A DNA stretch of 64,000 bases from Alphaproteobacteria bacterium. GTDB taxonomy: Bacteria; Pseudomonadota; Alphaproteobacteria; Micavibrionales; Micavibrionaceae. Of the stretch, positions 63,289 to 64,000 are shown in pieces. Within the stretch, counting starts at the first letter, position 1, and every line of letters starts with the position of its first letter. The position numbers and the translations under genes were made by a program. The notes under the pieces were generated by a model, which saw nothing but the letters and a program-made list of their open reading frames with translations, was not told the origin of the DNA and searched no databases. Location: positions 1 to 64,000 of the forward strand of contig JAHDXS010000002.1 of NCBI GenBank assembly GCA_023384135.1, read 5' to 3'.

Positions 63289-64000
63289 TTAGACCAACGT
63301 GCGGTCGTAGTTGAAACGGAATGGGCGATCGCCGAGTTTGGGCGGTTGGCTCCATTCCGCGACGGGATCCGGCGATCCGATCAGATCGACGACCAGATGG
63401 CGAGCCATCAGCTTGGTGTTGCGAGCGCCGCGCAGGTCGAACGGCGACTGGGGGCGGAACACCCACAGGCCGCTTTCGCGCCGCGGAACCATCCGGACGC
63501 CGCGACGGTCGGCGAACAGGTGCCCCAGGTACGACTCGGGCAATTCGACGCGCGTGATCATCAGCGCCGGGCGGCCGAAGACCGTCAGCGAGCACGAGAC
63601 TGGGCAGACGGTCGTGACTTCCTCCAACTGTTTGCGTCCCGCCTCGATCGACAGGGTAACGCACTGGATTCCGCCATGCGCCAAGGTGCGAGCGGCCAGC
63701 GAGTTCAAGACGGGCAGCCCGAGTCCGCTTTCCAGTCGCACTCCGGCCGCGCGGGCCAATCGCCACCCCCCCCAACTGTTCACCTCGACGACCGTTCGCA
63801 GCTTGCCGCAAACGTGCAACAACGCTTCGATCTCGGCGATCTGGTCCTCAAAAAAGACGGACGGCAGGGCGACGACCAACGGGATGCGGCGGCAAGCTTT
63901 TTGGATCTCGCGCAGATTTTCTGGCGTCGCCCCTTCGACGATCACTCCGCCGTCCGGCCGGACGCTATCGAGGAACCGCAGTGCGTCGTCCGCGTGCAAC
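63289..64000 (-). CDS. U32-type peptidase/hydroxylase-family protein (C-terminal part, cut by window edge)
   Basis: The visible 236 residues run off the right edge, so the start lies outside the window. The sequence GLPVLNSLAARTLAHGGIQ, VTLSIEAGRKQLEEVTTV and CPVSCSLTVFGRPALMITR matches the U32 family (RlhA/UbiU-like), whose members bind iron-sulfur clusters and act in RNA or ubiquinone hydroxylation. Cysteine positions visible here are few, so cluster binding cannot be judged. It converges on the helical-protein gene, with 11 bases between the stops. Confidence 0.7.
   Translation of the reverse strand, partial: LHADDALRFLDSVRPDGGVIVEGATPENLREIQKACRRIPLVVALPSVFFEDQIAEIEALLHVCGKLRTVVEVNSWGGWRLARAAGVRLESGLGLPVLNSLAARTLAHGGIQCVTLSIEAGRKQLEEVTTVCPVSCSLTVFGRPALMITRVELPESYLGHLFADRRGVRMVPRRESGLWVFRPQSPFDLRGARNTKLMARHLVVDLIGSPDPVAEWSQPPKLGDRPFRFNYDRTLV

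Overview
The window looks like chromosomal DNA of a GC-rich planctomycete, probably of the Pirellulales type. The signs are a DUF1559 prepilin-like protein, a Tat-exported TIM-barrel protein next to a PQQ-type propeller, large secreted proteins of unknown function, an FHA/GAF/SpoIIE phosphatase, a free-standing RNA polymerase alpha-CTD protein, and intergenic palindromes of the kind that translate as NPKRQRG. No rRNA, tRNA, CRISPR array, integrase or transposase was seen.

Layout. Bases 1-1353 are a scrapyard of gene fragments: a palindromic repeat, a remnant reading frame, a cut-off von Willebrand A domain, and a C-terminal copy of a type IIG restriction-modification protein. The complete restriction-modification gene lies at 3633-6668, behind an exported trypsin-like protease. 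From 6708 to 25832 come mostly core genes: nadE, glyA, an M50-like metalloprotease with its HlyD partner, a cysteine desulfurase, hisA, a divergent EF-G, comEC, and two signalling proteins (PAS kinase, FHA-GAF-PP2C phosphatase). From 25969 to 29414 lie a ferredoxin, a terminator and a trpB-trpA-glycosyltransferase cluster.

From 29543 to 54555 the content turns to exported and accessory proteins: an SGNH hydrolase, AIM24 and DUF3592 proteins, a methyltransferase/PQQ-propeller fusion translated after a TIM-barrel isomerase-like gene, an 827-residue secreted protein with an internal duplication, a ParE-type toxin-antitoxin pair, a propeller-like secreted protein, a Gly/Gln/Met/His-rich repeat protein, a sialidase, an ETPA-repeat lipoprotein, an ECF sigma factor with a coupled membrane protein, nagA, a 1374-residue secreted protein and a Gfo/Idh/MocA oxidoreductase. 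This mix fits a polysaccharide- or mucin-degrading lifestyle, although no single complete pathway is present.

The right end (54621-64000) holds the alpha-CTD protein, a histidine kinase with a CxxCH haem motif, two phosphohexomutases flanking a small-protein/nucleotidyltransferase pair, a creatininase-family protein, an all-helical protein of unknown function, and a U32-type peptidase cut by the window edge. The most unusual items are the duplicated restriction-modification C-terminus, the apparently exported methyltransferase-like domain, the haem-motif kinase, the free alpha-CTD and the palindrome families.
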